Source: S5-327 sp965116015 (lineage in GTDB: Bacteria; Chloroflexota; Dehalococcoidia; Lucifugimonadales; Australimonadaceae). From it: a stretch of 64,000 nucleotides of DNA. The translations under genes were made by a program, and so were the position numbers. This document shows, one piece after another, positions 35,174 through 43,259 of this stretch; position 1 is the first letter of the stretch, and each line of letters opens with the position of its first letter. A model generated the notes under the pieces. It was not told the DNA's origin and did no database searches. It saw nothing but the letters and a program-made list of their open reading frames with translations. Location: the NCBI GenBank assembly GCA_965116015.1, contig OZ220477.1:682001-746000 (forward strand). Direction: 5' to 3'.

Positions 35174-36091
35174 GTGGCCAGCCCGCTGCAGGCGCTCTTC
35201 ATCGTCGGCCCCACCGCCAGCGGCAAAACAGCCGCCGCCGTCGAACTTGCCGGGCGCGCCCCCATCGAAATCATCAACGCCGACAGCCGCCAGATCTACC
35301 GCGGAATGTCCATCGGCTCCGCCAAGCCAACCCCCGCCGAACAGGCCGCCGCCGTCCACTGCCTCATCGACATCGCCGACCCGGACGAACCGTTCAGCCT
35401 CGGCGCGTTCCTCGCCCTCGCACGCGAGGCCATCGCCGGCGCCGCCTCGCGCGGGAGAATCCCCGTAGTCGTAGGAGGCTCCGGACAATACGTATGGGGG
35501 CTCGCGGAAGGATGGCGCCCGCCCCCCGCTCCCCCCGACAACGCGCTGCGCCAGCAGCTGTACGCCCTCGCCCAGCGCGACGGCGCGGCGGCCCTCCACG
35601 ACCGCCTCCGCGACCTCGACCCCGCCTCCGCCGACGCTATCGACCCCCGCAACATCCGCCGCGTCGCCCGCGCAATCGAGGTCTGCAGCATCACCGGCAA
35701 ACCCTTCTCGCAGCAGCGCCTCAGAGCAGACCCCGGATTCGTCCCCGTCATCCTCGGGCTGCGTCCCTCATCGCGCCAGGATCTCCAACAGCGCATCGAC
35801 GCCCGCGTCGACGCAATGCTCGCCAGCGGCTGGCTCGACGAGACCCGCGCGCTCCTCGACGCCGGATACTCCCCCGACCTGCCGTCGTTCTCCGCCGCCG
35901 GCTACCGCGAACTCGCCGCCTGCCTCAACGGCGAACTCACCCTCGACGAAGCCGCCGCGCGAGCAAAGTTCGCCGCCCGCCGCCTCGCCCGCTACCAGGG
36001 CGCCTGGTTCAAAGAGCGCGACCCCCGCATCGACTGGAGCGCCGACCCCGCACGCATCGTCCAGCGCGCCCTCAGCATCATCCGCCCTTGA
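35174..36091 (+). CDS. miaA: tRNA dimethylallyltransferase
   Basis: 305-aa enzyme adding dimethylallyl to A37 of tRNAs reading UNN codons. P-loop G-P-T-A-S-G-K-T at about residue 12, D-S-R-Q-I-Y-R at about 36, and a central R-R-V-A-R-A-I-E-V. The start is GTG. The last about 70 bases are repeated twice downstream, outside the gene. Confidence 0.95.
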   Translation: MASPLQALFIVGPTASGKTAAAVELAGRAPIEIINADSRQIYRGMSIGSAKPTPAEQAAAVHCLIDIADPDEPFSLGAFLALAREAIAGAASRGRIPVVVGGSGQYVWGLAEGWRPPPAPPDNALRQQLYALAQRDGAAALHDRLRDLDPASADAIDPRNIRRVARAIEVCSITGKPFSQQRLRADPGFVPVILGLRPSSRQDLQQRIDARVDAMLASGWLDETRALLDAGYSPDLPSFSAAGYRELAACLNGELTLDEAAARAKFAARRLARYQGAWFKERDPRIDWSADPARIVQRALSIIRP

Positions 36092-36263
36092 CGCCCCGCC
36101 ACTCGCGTCGAAATCCCGCCCCCGCATCGACTGGAGCGCCGACCCCGCACGCATCGTCCAGCGCGCCCTCAGCATCATCCGCCCTTGACGCCCGCTCCCC
36201 ATCGAAATCCCGCCCCCGCATCGCCTGGAGCGCCGACCCCGCCCATCGTCCATCCGCCCTTGA
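36023..36263 (+). repeat. Three copies of the miaA 3' end in tandem
   Basis: The segment from CCCCGCATCGACTGGAGCG to the miaA stop (36023-36091) recurs at about 36118-36187 nearly perfectly and at about 36214-36263 in shortened form. Each copy ends with CGCCCTTGACG. The copies lie between miaA and the RraA-type gene. Confidence 0.85.
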
Positions 36264-36289
36264 CGCGCCGCCCCCGCGTCGTGCAACCT
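36260..36289 (+). promoter_or_regulatory. Possible promoter before the RraA-type gene
   Basis: TTGACG (36260-36265) comes from the last repeat copy; CAACCT lies 18 bases on. The -10 is poor. The same TTGAC-N18-box followed by TTGCG arrangement precedes the GalD-type gene. Confidence 0.3.
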
Positions 36290-36334
36290 TGCGAACGGCC
36301 CCCGCGCCGAAATCGCACTCCAAAGCAGGTGACT

Positions 36335-37009
36335 ATGGCAGGCTACCTCGACCCCAACGACCCCACCGTGCAAGCGTTCGCCGCACTCGGAACAACCCCC
36401 GTCAGCGACGCAATGGACCGCCTCGGCCTCATCGGCCAGTGCCTCGGCATCAAACCCGTCGACCGCGACTTCACCCTATGCGGACGCGCCCACACCGTCC
36501 GCAACGAACCGATGACCGCCGGACACAAAGGCGAGAGCGTCGGCGACTACATCGACGAAGTCAAACCCGGCGAAATCGTCGTCATCGACAACGGCGGACG
36601 CCTCGACGCCACCGTCTGGGGCGACATCCTCACCATTATGGCTAACCGCAACAACCTCGGCGGCACCGTGATCCACGGCGTCTGCCGAGACTCCAACCGC
36701 GCCCTCAAACTCAGCTACCCCATCTTCTCCCGCGGAACCTACATGCGAACCGGCAAAGACCGCGTCCGCGCCGACGCCTACCAAGAGCCAGTCTCGCTCG
36801 GCGAAGTCCGCGTCCTCCCCGGCGACCTCCTCCTCGGCGACGGCGACGGCGTCCTAGTCGTAGCCCGCGAGCACGAAGAGGCCGTCCTCAAAGCCGCCCA
36901 GGAGATCGACGCCGCCGAAGAGCGGATCCGCAACGAAATCCTCCAGGGCAGCCGCCTCGACGCTGCCCGTCAGAAATTCCAGTACCACAGCCTCCAAAGC
37001 CGCGCATAG
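36335..37009 (+). CDS. RraA-family aldolase (4-carboxy-4-hydroxy-2-oxoadipate aldolase type)
   Basis: 224 aa of the RraA/HMG-aldolase family, divalent-metal enzymes that split 4-carboxy-4-hydroxy-2-oxoadipate or HMG to pyruvate. It has V-S-D-A-M-D-R, G-R-A-H-T-V, the G-D-Y-I-D-E...V-I-D-N-G-G loop, and a central C-R-D-S-N-R with the catalytic Arg-Asp pair. True RraA (RNase E regulator) is unlikely in this context. With the GalD-type and LigI-type genes 1 kb downstream it fits the last step of protocatechuate/gallate 4,5-cleavage. The start at 36335 follows AGCAGGTG. Confidence 0.82.
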   Translation: MAGYLDPNDPTVQAFAALGTTPVSDAMDRLGLIGQCLGIKPVDRDFTLCGRAHTVRNEPMTAGHKGESVGDYIDEVKPGEIVVIDNGGRLDATVWGDILTIMANRNNLGGTVIHGVCRDSNRALKLSYPIFSRGTYMRTGKDRVRADAYQEPVSLGEVRVLPGDLLLGDGDGVLVVAREHEEAVLKAAQEIDAAEERIRNEILQGSRLDAARQKFQYHSLQSRA

Positions 37010-37021
37010 GGAGCGCGCGTA

Positions 37022-37774
37022 GTGGCAACGCCTGAGAACGACATTAGCGCAAACGATATGGCCCCACCTGAGAATGACGCAGGAGCACAAGAGGTAGTCG
37101 CGCCCCAGAGCGATCAAAGCACGGTTACCCAAAGGGACGATTCGAGAGGAATCGTCTACATTCTGACGAACGCGGCTATGACCGGGTACATCAAGATTGG
37201 GAAGACCAAGGGCACTTCCTCAAGGGACGTGCAGGATCGTATGCGCGAGCTCTATTCGTCGCCGAGTTCGAGTGGCGTCCCTAGACCTTTCGATTGCTAC
37301 TACGCGGCAGTAGTCGCAGACCGCCATACGGTTGAGAAGAAGCTGCACACCATATTCAGTGACTACCGAATCAACCCCAAACGAGAATTCTTCGAGCGCG
37401 TCCCGCTCGCCAGCGCGAGAGCCGCTCTGGAGCTAGTCGCAGAGGTGGATGTAACGCCTAGGGAAATGAGTGAAGGCGAAGAGGAGGGGGATATTAAGCC
37501 TCCCAAACTTCCCCATTTCAAATTTCAGAAATACGGCATACCGAAAGGAGCAACGTTGGTGTTCGTGCGAGACAACACCGTAACCTGCACAGTAGAAGAC
37601 AGCAATAGAAATGTGAAGGACAGCGAAGGAGAAGTCACCACACTCTCTCCCTTGACGCAGAAACTCTTGGGTTGGCGCCGGGCGCCATCTGGGGCCGACT
37701 ACTGGCTGTATGGCGACGAAACCCTAGCCGACTTGCGCAGAAGGCTAGACGAGGAAGACGCCAACAGAGAGTAG
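37022..37774 (+). CDS. GIY-YIG nuclease-domain protein with DUF4357-like tail
   Basis: 250 aa starting GTG. Residues 1-40 are low complexity. Residues 43-130 form a T5orf172/Mug113-type GIY-YIG domain (V-Y-I-L, then G-Y-I-K-I-G-K-T, V-E-K-K-L-H). The C-terminal about 80 residues resemble DUF4357, a nucleic-acid-binding tail seen with GIY-YIG and restriction genes (L-S-P-L-T-Q-K-L-L-G-W). Codon use is less C-ending than in the flanking catabolic genes, suggesting transfer into the cluster. Partners of a defence system are not adjacent. Confidence 0.78.
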   Translation: MATPENDISANDMAPPENDAGAQEVVAPQSDQSTVTQRDDSRGIVYILTNAAMTGYIKIGKTKGTSSRDVQDRMRELYSSPSSSGVPRPFDCYYAAVVADRHTVEKKLHTIFSDYRINPKREFFERVPLASARAALELVAEVDVTPREMSEGEEEGDIKPPKLPHFKFQKYGIPKGATLVFVRDNTVTCTVEDSNRNVKDSEGEVTTLSPLTQKLLGWRRAPSGADYWLYGDETLADLRRRLDEEDANRE

Positions 37775-37791
37775 CCCACTCCCCCCGCCCC

Positions 37792-37821
37792 TTGACCGCC
37801 CGCCTGACCCCCCGCTACCGT
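37792..37821 (+). promoter_or_regulatory. Possible promoter before the GalD-type gene
   Basis: TTGACC (37792-37797) and TACCGT (37816-37821), spacer 18 bases, with the start codon 48 bases on behind GGAGGAG. Confidence 0.4.
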
Positions 37822-37868
37822 TGCGTGCGCAACGCGCCTAACCCCATCCCGCCGGAGGAGCTCTCGCT

Positions 37869-38981
37869 ATGCAAACTGCAATCCCCTGCGTGTTTATGCG
37901 CGGCGGAACATCACGCGGCCCTTACTTCCTCGCCTCAGACCTCCCCGACGACCCCGAAACCCGCGACAAGGTGCTCCTCGCCGTTATGGGTTCCCCCGAC
38001 GACCGCCAGATCGACGGCCTCGGCGGCGCCGACCCCCTCACCAGCAAAGTCGCCATCGTCGGACCCCCCACCCGCGACGACTGCGACGTCGACTACCTCT
38101 TCGCCCAAGTCGTCGTCAACGAACCCGTCGTCGACGTCAGCCCCAACTGCGGCAATATGCTCGCCGGCGTCGGCCCCTTCGCCATCGAGCATGGCCTCAT
38201 CCCCGCCCAGCAGAACGAAACCGTCGTCCGCATCCATATGGTCAACTCCGGCGACAGAGCCATCGCCCGCGTCGCTACCCCAGGCGGCCAGGTCGAATAC
38301 CAGGGCGACGCCCGCATCGACGGCGTTCCCGGATCCGCCGCCCCCATTATGATCGACGTCGAAGACACCGCCGGCTCCTTCTGCGGCGCCCTCTTCCCCA
38401 CCGGCAACCGCATCGACGTCATCGACGGCGTCGAATGCTCTCTGATGGACAACGGAATGCCCATCGTCGCGATGCGCGCCGCCGACCTCAACCGCACCGG
38501 CTACGAATCCCGAGACGCCCTCAACGCCGACGCCGAACTGAAAGAGCGCATCGAGAGCATCCGCCTGCAAGCCGGCCATCTTATGAACCTCGGCGACGTA
38601 ACCGACAACGTCGTCCCCAAGATGTTCCTCCTCGCCCCGCCCGTCGCCGGAGGCGCCCTCTGCACCCGCTCCTTCATCCCCAAAGTCGCCCACGCCTCCA
38701 TCGGAGTCCTCGCAGCCCTCACCGTCGCCACCGCCGCCGTCTTCCCCGGAACAACCGCCTACAGCCTCGCCGTCCGCCCTGAGGGCAAACGCAAGATGCT
38801 CCTGCTCGAACACCCCACCGGCGACTACGGCGTCGAGATCGAACTCGGCGGCGCAGACGCCGAACCCTTCATCGAACGCGCCGCTATGCTCCGCACCGCC
38901 CGCAAGCTTATGGAGGGCGCCGTCTACGTCCCCGCCAGCGTCTGGGAAGGCAACCGCGCCCTCGCCGAGGCCACAGCCTAA
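37869..38981 (+). CDS. PrpF/GalD-type tautomerase
   Basis: 370-aa PrpF-family isomerase. M-R-G-G-T-S-R-G at residues 10-17 is the family hallmark, with S-P-N-C-G-N-M-L-A-G-V-G (catalytic Cys region, about residue 95) and K-V-A-H-A-S-I-G (about 278). GalD/LigU members interconvert 4-oxalomesaconate tautomers; PrpF handles aconitates. The neighbouring LigI-type hydrolase, which starts on the last base of this gene (TAATG), favours the GalD/LigU role. Confidence 0.82.
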   Translation: MQTAIPCVFMRGGTSRGPYFLASDLPDDPETRDKVLLAVMGSPDDRQIDGLGGADPLTSKVAIVGPPTRDDCDVDYLFAQVVVNEPVVDVSPNCGNMLAGVGPFAIEHGLIPAQQNETVVRIHMVNSGDRAIARVATPGGQVEYQGDARIDGVPGSAAPIMIDVEDTAGSFCGALFPTGNRIDVIDGVECSLMDNGMPIVAMRAADLNRTGYESRDALNADAELKERIESIRLQAGHLMNLGDVTDNVVPKMFLLAPPVAGGALCTRSFIPKVAHASIGVLAALTVATAAVFPGTTAYSLAVRPEGKRKMLLLEHPTGDYGVEIELGGADAEPFIERAAMLRTARKLMEGAVYVPASVWEGNRALAEATA

Positions 38982-39862
38982 TGACCAACCGCGAGATCCG
39001 AACCATCCCCGGCCCCGACCCCAACCCCAAGAAACCCGACATCCAACTCCCACCCAACGCCTGCGACGCTCACTGCCACGTCTTCGGCCCCGCCGACATC
39101 TTCCCCTACCACCCCCACCGCTCCTACACCCCCCCCGACGCCTCCAAAGAAGCGCTCGCCGCCCTCCACGGCCATCTCGGCATTGAGCGCGCTGTCATCG
39201 TCCACGCCAGCTGCCACGGCGTCTATATGGACGCCACCCTCGACGCCATCGCCTCCTCCGGCGGACGCTATCGCGGAACATCCATCGTCTCCCCCAACAT
39301 CTCCGACGCCGAACTCGCCCGCTACCACGACGGCGGCATCCGCGCCGTGCGATTCAACTTCGTCCGACACCTCGAAAGCGTCCCCGACCCCGCCGACGTC
39401 CAGCGAATGGCCGAACGCGTCGCCCCTATGGGCTGGCACCTCGTCGTTCACCTCGACGCTCAGGACATCGTCGAGCTCTCCCCGCTCCTGCTCGCCCTCC
39501 CCATCCCGTTCGTCATCGACCATATGGGACGCGTCGAAGCCGGCGACGGCCTCGAACAGCCCGCCTTCCGCCAGCTCCTCGACCTGATGAACAGCGATAA
39601 AGCATGGGTGAAGATCTGCGGCGGCGAACGCATCTCCGCCGGCGGCCCCCCCTTCGCCGACGCGATTCCGTTCGCGCAGGCGCTCATCGCCGCCGCCCCC
39701 AACCGCGTGCTCTGGGGCACCGACTTCCCCCACCCCAACGTCCGCCATATGCCCAACGACGGCCAGCTCGTCGACCTCTTCGCCCTCTACGCCCCCGACC
39801 CCGCCACGCAGCGGCAGATCCTCGTCAACAACCCCGACGCCCTCTACTTCAACGTCCCCTAG
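38981..39862 (+). CDS. Amidohydrolase-2 lactonase (LigI-like, 2-pyrone-4,6-dicarboxylate hydrolase type)
   Basis: 293-aa TIM-barrel hydrolase. D-A-H-C-H-V-F-G-P near residue 30 gives the H-x-H motif, H-M-G-R at about 184 is a barrel histidine, and W-G-T-D-F-P-H-P at about residue 246 holds the catalytic aspartate. This combination matches LigI and related lactonases. It follows the GalD/PrpF-type gene with one shared base, so the two are one unit. Confidence 0.85.
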   Translation: MTNREIRTIPGPDPNPKKPDIQLPPNACDAHCHVFGPADIFPYHPHRSYTPPDASKEALAALHGHLGIERAVIVHASCHGVYMDATLDAIASSGGRYRGTSIVSPNISDAELARYHDGGIRAVRFNFVRHLESVPDPADVQRMAERVAPMGWHLVVHLDAQDIVELSPLLLALPIPFVIDHMGRVEAGDGLEQPAFRQLLDLMNSDKAWVKICGGERISAGGPPFADAIPFAQALIAAAPNRVLWGTDFPHPNVRHMPNDGQLVDLFALYAPDPATQRQILVNNPDALYFNVP

Positions 39863-40106
39863 CCTCCGCGCAACGCCCGGCCTGGCGGATTCGCGACGTT
39901 CTCGCGCACAATGGCGCCGGCGCGAGCCGACGCGATAGGCAGCGCCCCGGCGTGCCCGGATTTTCGCGGCGGCGCCGGCAGCGCCGCGCCCCAGCCCCAG
40001 CTTGCGCCCCGGCGCCCGATATCCGGCGAACGCCGCGACGCCCTCCCGCGCCGAAGCGCAGGACGCCCCCGACGCGGACAAGTTGCGCCCTCTCCGCCGG
40101 CGCGCC

Positions 40107-40112
40107 TACGAT
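40107..40112 (+). promoter_or_regulatory. -10 box giving a leaderless nfeD transcript
   Basis: TACGAT ends 6 bases before the ATG at 40119 with no Shine-Dalgarno between them. Confidence 0.45.
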
Positions 40113-40118
40113 AACCGC

Positions 40119-41537
40119 ATGCTCGCACAAGGAATGCGCCGACCGCCGACCGCGCTGGCCCTTGCCCATCCCATCGGACTCGCCCTCAGCGCCTTGCTGC
40201 TGTTCGCAGGCCTCGCCGCTCCCGCCCTTGCGCAATCCCGCGAAGCCGACGTCGTCCGCATCGACGCCATCATCAGCCCCATCACCGAGCGCTACCTCGA
40301 ACGCGCCCTCCGCGACGCCGGCGACAACAACGCCGCAGCCGTCGTCGTAGCCCTCGACACCCCCGGCGGACTCCTCGACGCCACCCGCGCAATGGTCGAA
40401 GACATCCTCGCGTCTCCCGTCCCCGTAGTCGTCTACGTCTCCCCAAGCGGAGGCCGCGCCGCATCCGCCGGAACGTTCATCACCGCCGCCGCCCACATCG
40501 CCGCAATGGCCCCCGGCACGAACATCGGCGCCGCAAGCCCCGTGAGCGGGCAGGGCGGAGAGCTCGACGAAACCCTCAAGAACAAAGCCTTCCAGGACGC
40601 CGCCGCCGAGATGCGCGCCATCGCCGAAGTCCGCGGTCGCCCCGTCCAACCCCTCGAAGCCACTGTGCTCGAGGCAACCTCCTACACCGCCGAAGAAGCC
40701 CTCAACCTCGGCATCGTCGACTACATCGCCTCCAGCATCGACGACCTCCTCGCCCAGATCCACGGCGCCGAGGTCGTCGTAACCGTGAACGGCCAGGAGC
40801 GCGCAGTAACCCTCGCAACCGCCGGCGCATCCCGGCGCGAGCGCCCTATGGGACTGTTCGACCGCATCCTGTCGTTCGTCGCCGACCCCAACATCTCCTA
40901 CCTCCTCATCTCCCTCGGCGGGCTCGGCCTCGTCGTCGAGCTGTGGAACCCCGGCCTCATCTTCCCCGGCGTCATCGGCGCCATCTTCCTCATCGTCGGC
41001 CTTATGGCGCTCGGAAGCCTCCCCGGCAACTGGGCCGGAGTCGCCCTCATCCTCCTCGCATTCGCCCTCATCACCATCGAATTCTTCGCCGACGGCTCCG
41101 GCCTCTTCGGCGCCCTCGGCGTCCTCAGCCTCATCCTCGGAGGAATCATCCTCTTCTGGCGCTTCGGAACCCCCTCTCCCGTCCTCCCCGACATCGCCGT
41201 CAGCCCGTGGGCGCTCGCGCCGGTCGGCGGAGCCGTCGGAATCGGCGTCGCCCTCTTCGTCCGCGAGTCCCGGCGCGCCCGCCGCGCCCAGCGCGGAGCG
41301 CCCATCCCGCAACCGCTGCTGGTGGGAGCCTACGGCGCAGTAGTCGCGGCGATCCCCCGCAACGGAGAGGGCAAGGTGCAAGCCCGCGGCGAGACCTGGA
41401 ACGCCCGCCACCCCGCCGGCGACGCGGTCGCCCGAGGCGTCAGGATCACAGTGAAAGCTCAGGAAGGCGCTACCCTGGTGGTGGAGCCGCAGCGCTTCCC
41501 TCCGGAATCAGAGAGCGCGCCCCCTCCGGACGAGTAA
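40119..41537 (+). CDS. NfeD-family membrane serine protease
   Basis: About 472 aa. An N-terminal signal peptide (hydrophobic 20-mer ending A-P-A-L-A-Q) is followed by a ClpP-like protease domain. The nucleophile serine is in S-G-G-R-A-A-S-A-G-T-F (about residue 115) and a general-base lysine in L-K-N-K. Several membrane helices follow from about residue 260, then a C-terminal OB-fold-like NfeD domain. NfeD proteins act with slipin/stomatin proteins in membrane quality control; the slipin gene follows at 41624. Confidence 0.9.
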   Translation: MLAQGMRRPPTALALAHPIGLALSALLLFAGLAAPALAQSREADVVRIDAIISPITERYLERALRDAGDNNAAAVVVALDTPGGLLDATRAMVEDILASPVPVVVYVSPSGGRAASAGTFITAAAHIAAMAPGTNIGAASPVSGQGGELDETLKNKAFQDAAAEMRAIAEVRGRPVQPLEATVLEATSYTAEEALNLGIVDYIASSIDDLLAQIHGAEVVVTVNGQERAVTLATAGASRRERPMGLFDRILSFVADPNISYLLISLGGLGLVVELWNPGLIFPGVIGAIFLIVGLMALGSLPGNWAGVALILLAFALITIEFFADGSGLFGALGVLSLILGGIILFWRFGTPSPVLPDIAVSPWALAPVGGAVGIGVALFVRESRRARRAQRGAPIPQPLLVGAYGAVVAAIPRNGEGKVQARGETWNARHPAGDAVARGVRITVKAQEGATLVVEPQRFPPESESAPPPDE

Positions 41538-41623
41538 TTCCTACTCCTCCTCGGAATGCAACCTCTCCGAACAGAAAATCAAACAACGAAGCAACCAGAA
41601 AACAACCAGAGAAAGAGGATTCC

Positions 41624-42487
41624 ATGGCCAATTGGGGCGTCAACATCGTCAAGCAATACCAGCGGCTCGTCGTATTCACATTCGGAAGCTACACCGGCGC
41701 CCGCGGCCCCGGCATCCGCTGGCTCTGGCCCTTCATCAACAACGGCACCAGCACCGTCGACCTCCGCGAAATCCCCGTCCCCATTCCGCGCCAAACAAGC
41801 ATCACCCGCGACAACGCCCCCATCGACATCGACTTCTTCGTCTATATGCGCGTGATGGAAGACCGCCCCGAAGACACCATCCTCAACGTCAGCGATTTCG
41901 GAACCGCCGCCCAGGCCCTCGCTATGACAACCCTCCGCGCCGTCGTCGGCGAAATGGACCTCGACGACGTGCTCTCCAAGCGCGAGCGCATCAACGCCCA
42001 GCTCCAAGTCAAGCTCGACGAAGTAACCGTCAACTGGGGCGTCAAGGTCACGCGCGTCGAGATCAAGGAAGTCGAACCCCCCCGCGACGTCCAGGACGCA
42101 ATGAACCGCCAGCTCTCAGCCGAGCGAACCCGACGGGCGGCCGTCACCGAAGCCGAAGGCGAGCGCGACGCCGAGATCAACCGCGCCGAGGGCGAACGCC
42201 AGGCCGCCGTGCTCCGCGCCGAAGGCTCCAAGCAAGCCGCCATCCTCGAAGCGCAGGGCGACCGCGAAGCCTCCATCCTCCGCGCCGAAGGCTTCAGCGT
42301 CGGCATGCAGCGCATCAACGAGGTCGCTATGCAGGCCGACCCGCGCACAATGAGCCTCCAGTACTTCGACACCCTCAAAGACATCGGCGGAAGCCCCTCC
42401 ACGAAGTGGATCTTCCCCCTGGAGTTCACCTCGATGCTCCAGCCGTTCTTGCGGCAAGACAACCCCCCTCCCGCCGACAACGCCTAG
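41624..42487 (+). CDS. SPFH/slipin-type protein
   Basis: 287-aa band-7 protein, partner of NfeD. Residues about 15-180 form the SPFH domain (R-G-P-G-I-R-W, R-E-I-P-V-P, V-Y-M-R-V). Residues about 165-225 are a heptad-like helix of A/E/R repeats (E-A-E-G-E-R-D-A-E-I, R-A-E-G) typical of flotillin/stomatin oligomerisation. There is no long N-terminal membrane helix, so membrane contact may depend on a short hydrophobic segment or the partner. AGAGGA precedes the ATG. Confidence 0.88.
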   Translation: MANWGVNIVKQYQRLVVFTFGSYTGARGPGIRWLWPFINNGTSTVDLREIPVPIPRQTSITRDNAPIDIDFFVYMRVMEDRPEDTILNVSDFGTAAQALAMTTLRAVVGEMDLDDVLSKRERINAQLQVKLDEVTVNWGVKVTRVEIKEVEPPRDVQDAMNRQLSAERTRRAAVTEAEGERDAEINRAEGERQAAVLRAEGSKQAAILEAQGDREASILRAEGFSVGMQRINEVAMQADPRTMSLQYFDTLKDIGGSPSTKWIFPLEFTSMLQPFLRQDNPPPADNA

Positions 42488-42506
42488 CGCGCCCGCGCGT
42501 CCGGCG

Positions 42507-43250
42507 ATGCCCGCGCTCCGGAACAGACCGCCCCCCAGGAGAGGCCCAACCGCGCTCTCTGCGCTCCCGGCCTCTCTCCTCGCGATCCTCATCCTGTTTC
42601 CCGCCTGCTCCGCCGACGGCCCCCCCGAGCCCGCGCTCGCTCCCGAACAAGCCCGCGACAACATCGCCGCCGCGATGCGAGCCCTCTCCTCCGCCCGCTT
42701 CGCCGTCTGGCATGAAGAGGGCGGCACAGACCTCGGCTTCGGAACGCTCACCAGAGCCGAGGGCGACGGCCTCTTCCCCGACCGCGCACGCTTCGTCGCC
42801 ACCACCACCGCCCCCCAATTCGGAGGCGTCACCCTCGAATTCGACATTATCCAGCACGGCGGCAGCGCCTTCATCCGCGACCGCATCAGCAACCGGTGGC
42901 AGACCATCCCACCCGGAACCCTCCTCATCAGCTTCGCCGACGTAACCAGCGCCATCGCCGACGGCATCGCCGCAATGAACGACCCCCAGCTCTCCTTCGA
43001 CGCCCCCGGCGGCGACGGCAACGCCTTCCTCCTCTCAGGCTCCATCGATGCAGTCGCCCTCGCCGGCCTCGTCCCCTCCGCTCCGGCGGGCAGCATCCTC
43101 GACCTCCAGATCCGGGCGCAGCGCGACGATTTCCTCGTGCGCCGCGTCTCCGTTGCCGGCGTCCTGCTCCCAGGCGACCCTCCCTCCACAACCCGGATCC
43201 TCGAACTCTCCGAGTTCGGCAAACCTCTCACCATAGAGCCGCCGCTTTAG
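42507..43250 (+). CDS. LppX/LprAFG-like lipoprotein
   Basis: 247-aa exported lipoprotein. A basic start and hydrophobic helix lead to the lipobox F-P-A-C (Cys34). The mature part resembles the LppX/LprA/F/G sheet domain that binds lipids: an A-M-R-A-L-S-S-A-R-F helix, then R-A-R-F-V-A-T-T-T and R-I-L-E-L-S-E-F at the end. It follows the slipin gene by 19 bases and could share its transcript. Confidence 0.75.
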   Translation: MPALRNRPPPRRGPTALSALPASLLAILILFPACSADGPPEPALAPEQARDNIAAAMRALSSARFAVWHEEGGTDLGFGTLTRAEGDGLFPDRARFVATTTAPQFGGVTLEFDIIQHGGSAFIRDRISNRWQTIPPGTLLISFADVTSAIADGIAAMNDPQLSFDAPGGDGNAFLLSGSIDAVALAGLVPSAPAGSILDLQIRAQRDDFLVRRVSVAGVLLPGDPPSTTRILELSEFGKPLTIEPPL

Positions 43251-43253
43251 AAT
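43248..43253 (+). promoter_or_regulatory. -10 box giving a leaderless MFS transcript
   Basis: TAGAAT, overlapping the previous stop codon, ends 6 bases before the ATG at 43260. The 6-base gap (GACCGC) resembles that before nfeD (AACCGC). Confidence 0.5.
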
Positions 43254-43259
43254 GACCGC

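Noticed and set aside
40002..40118. Longer N-terminus for the NfeD protein
   Set aside because: A signal peptide follows the ATG at 40119 and the -10 box lies inside the extension.
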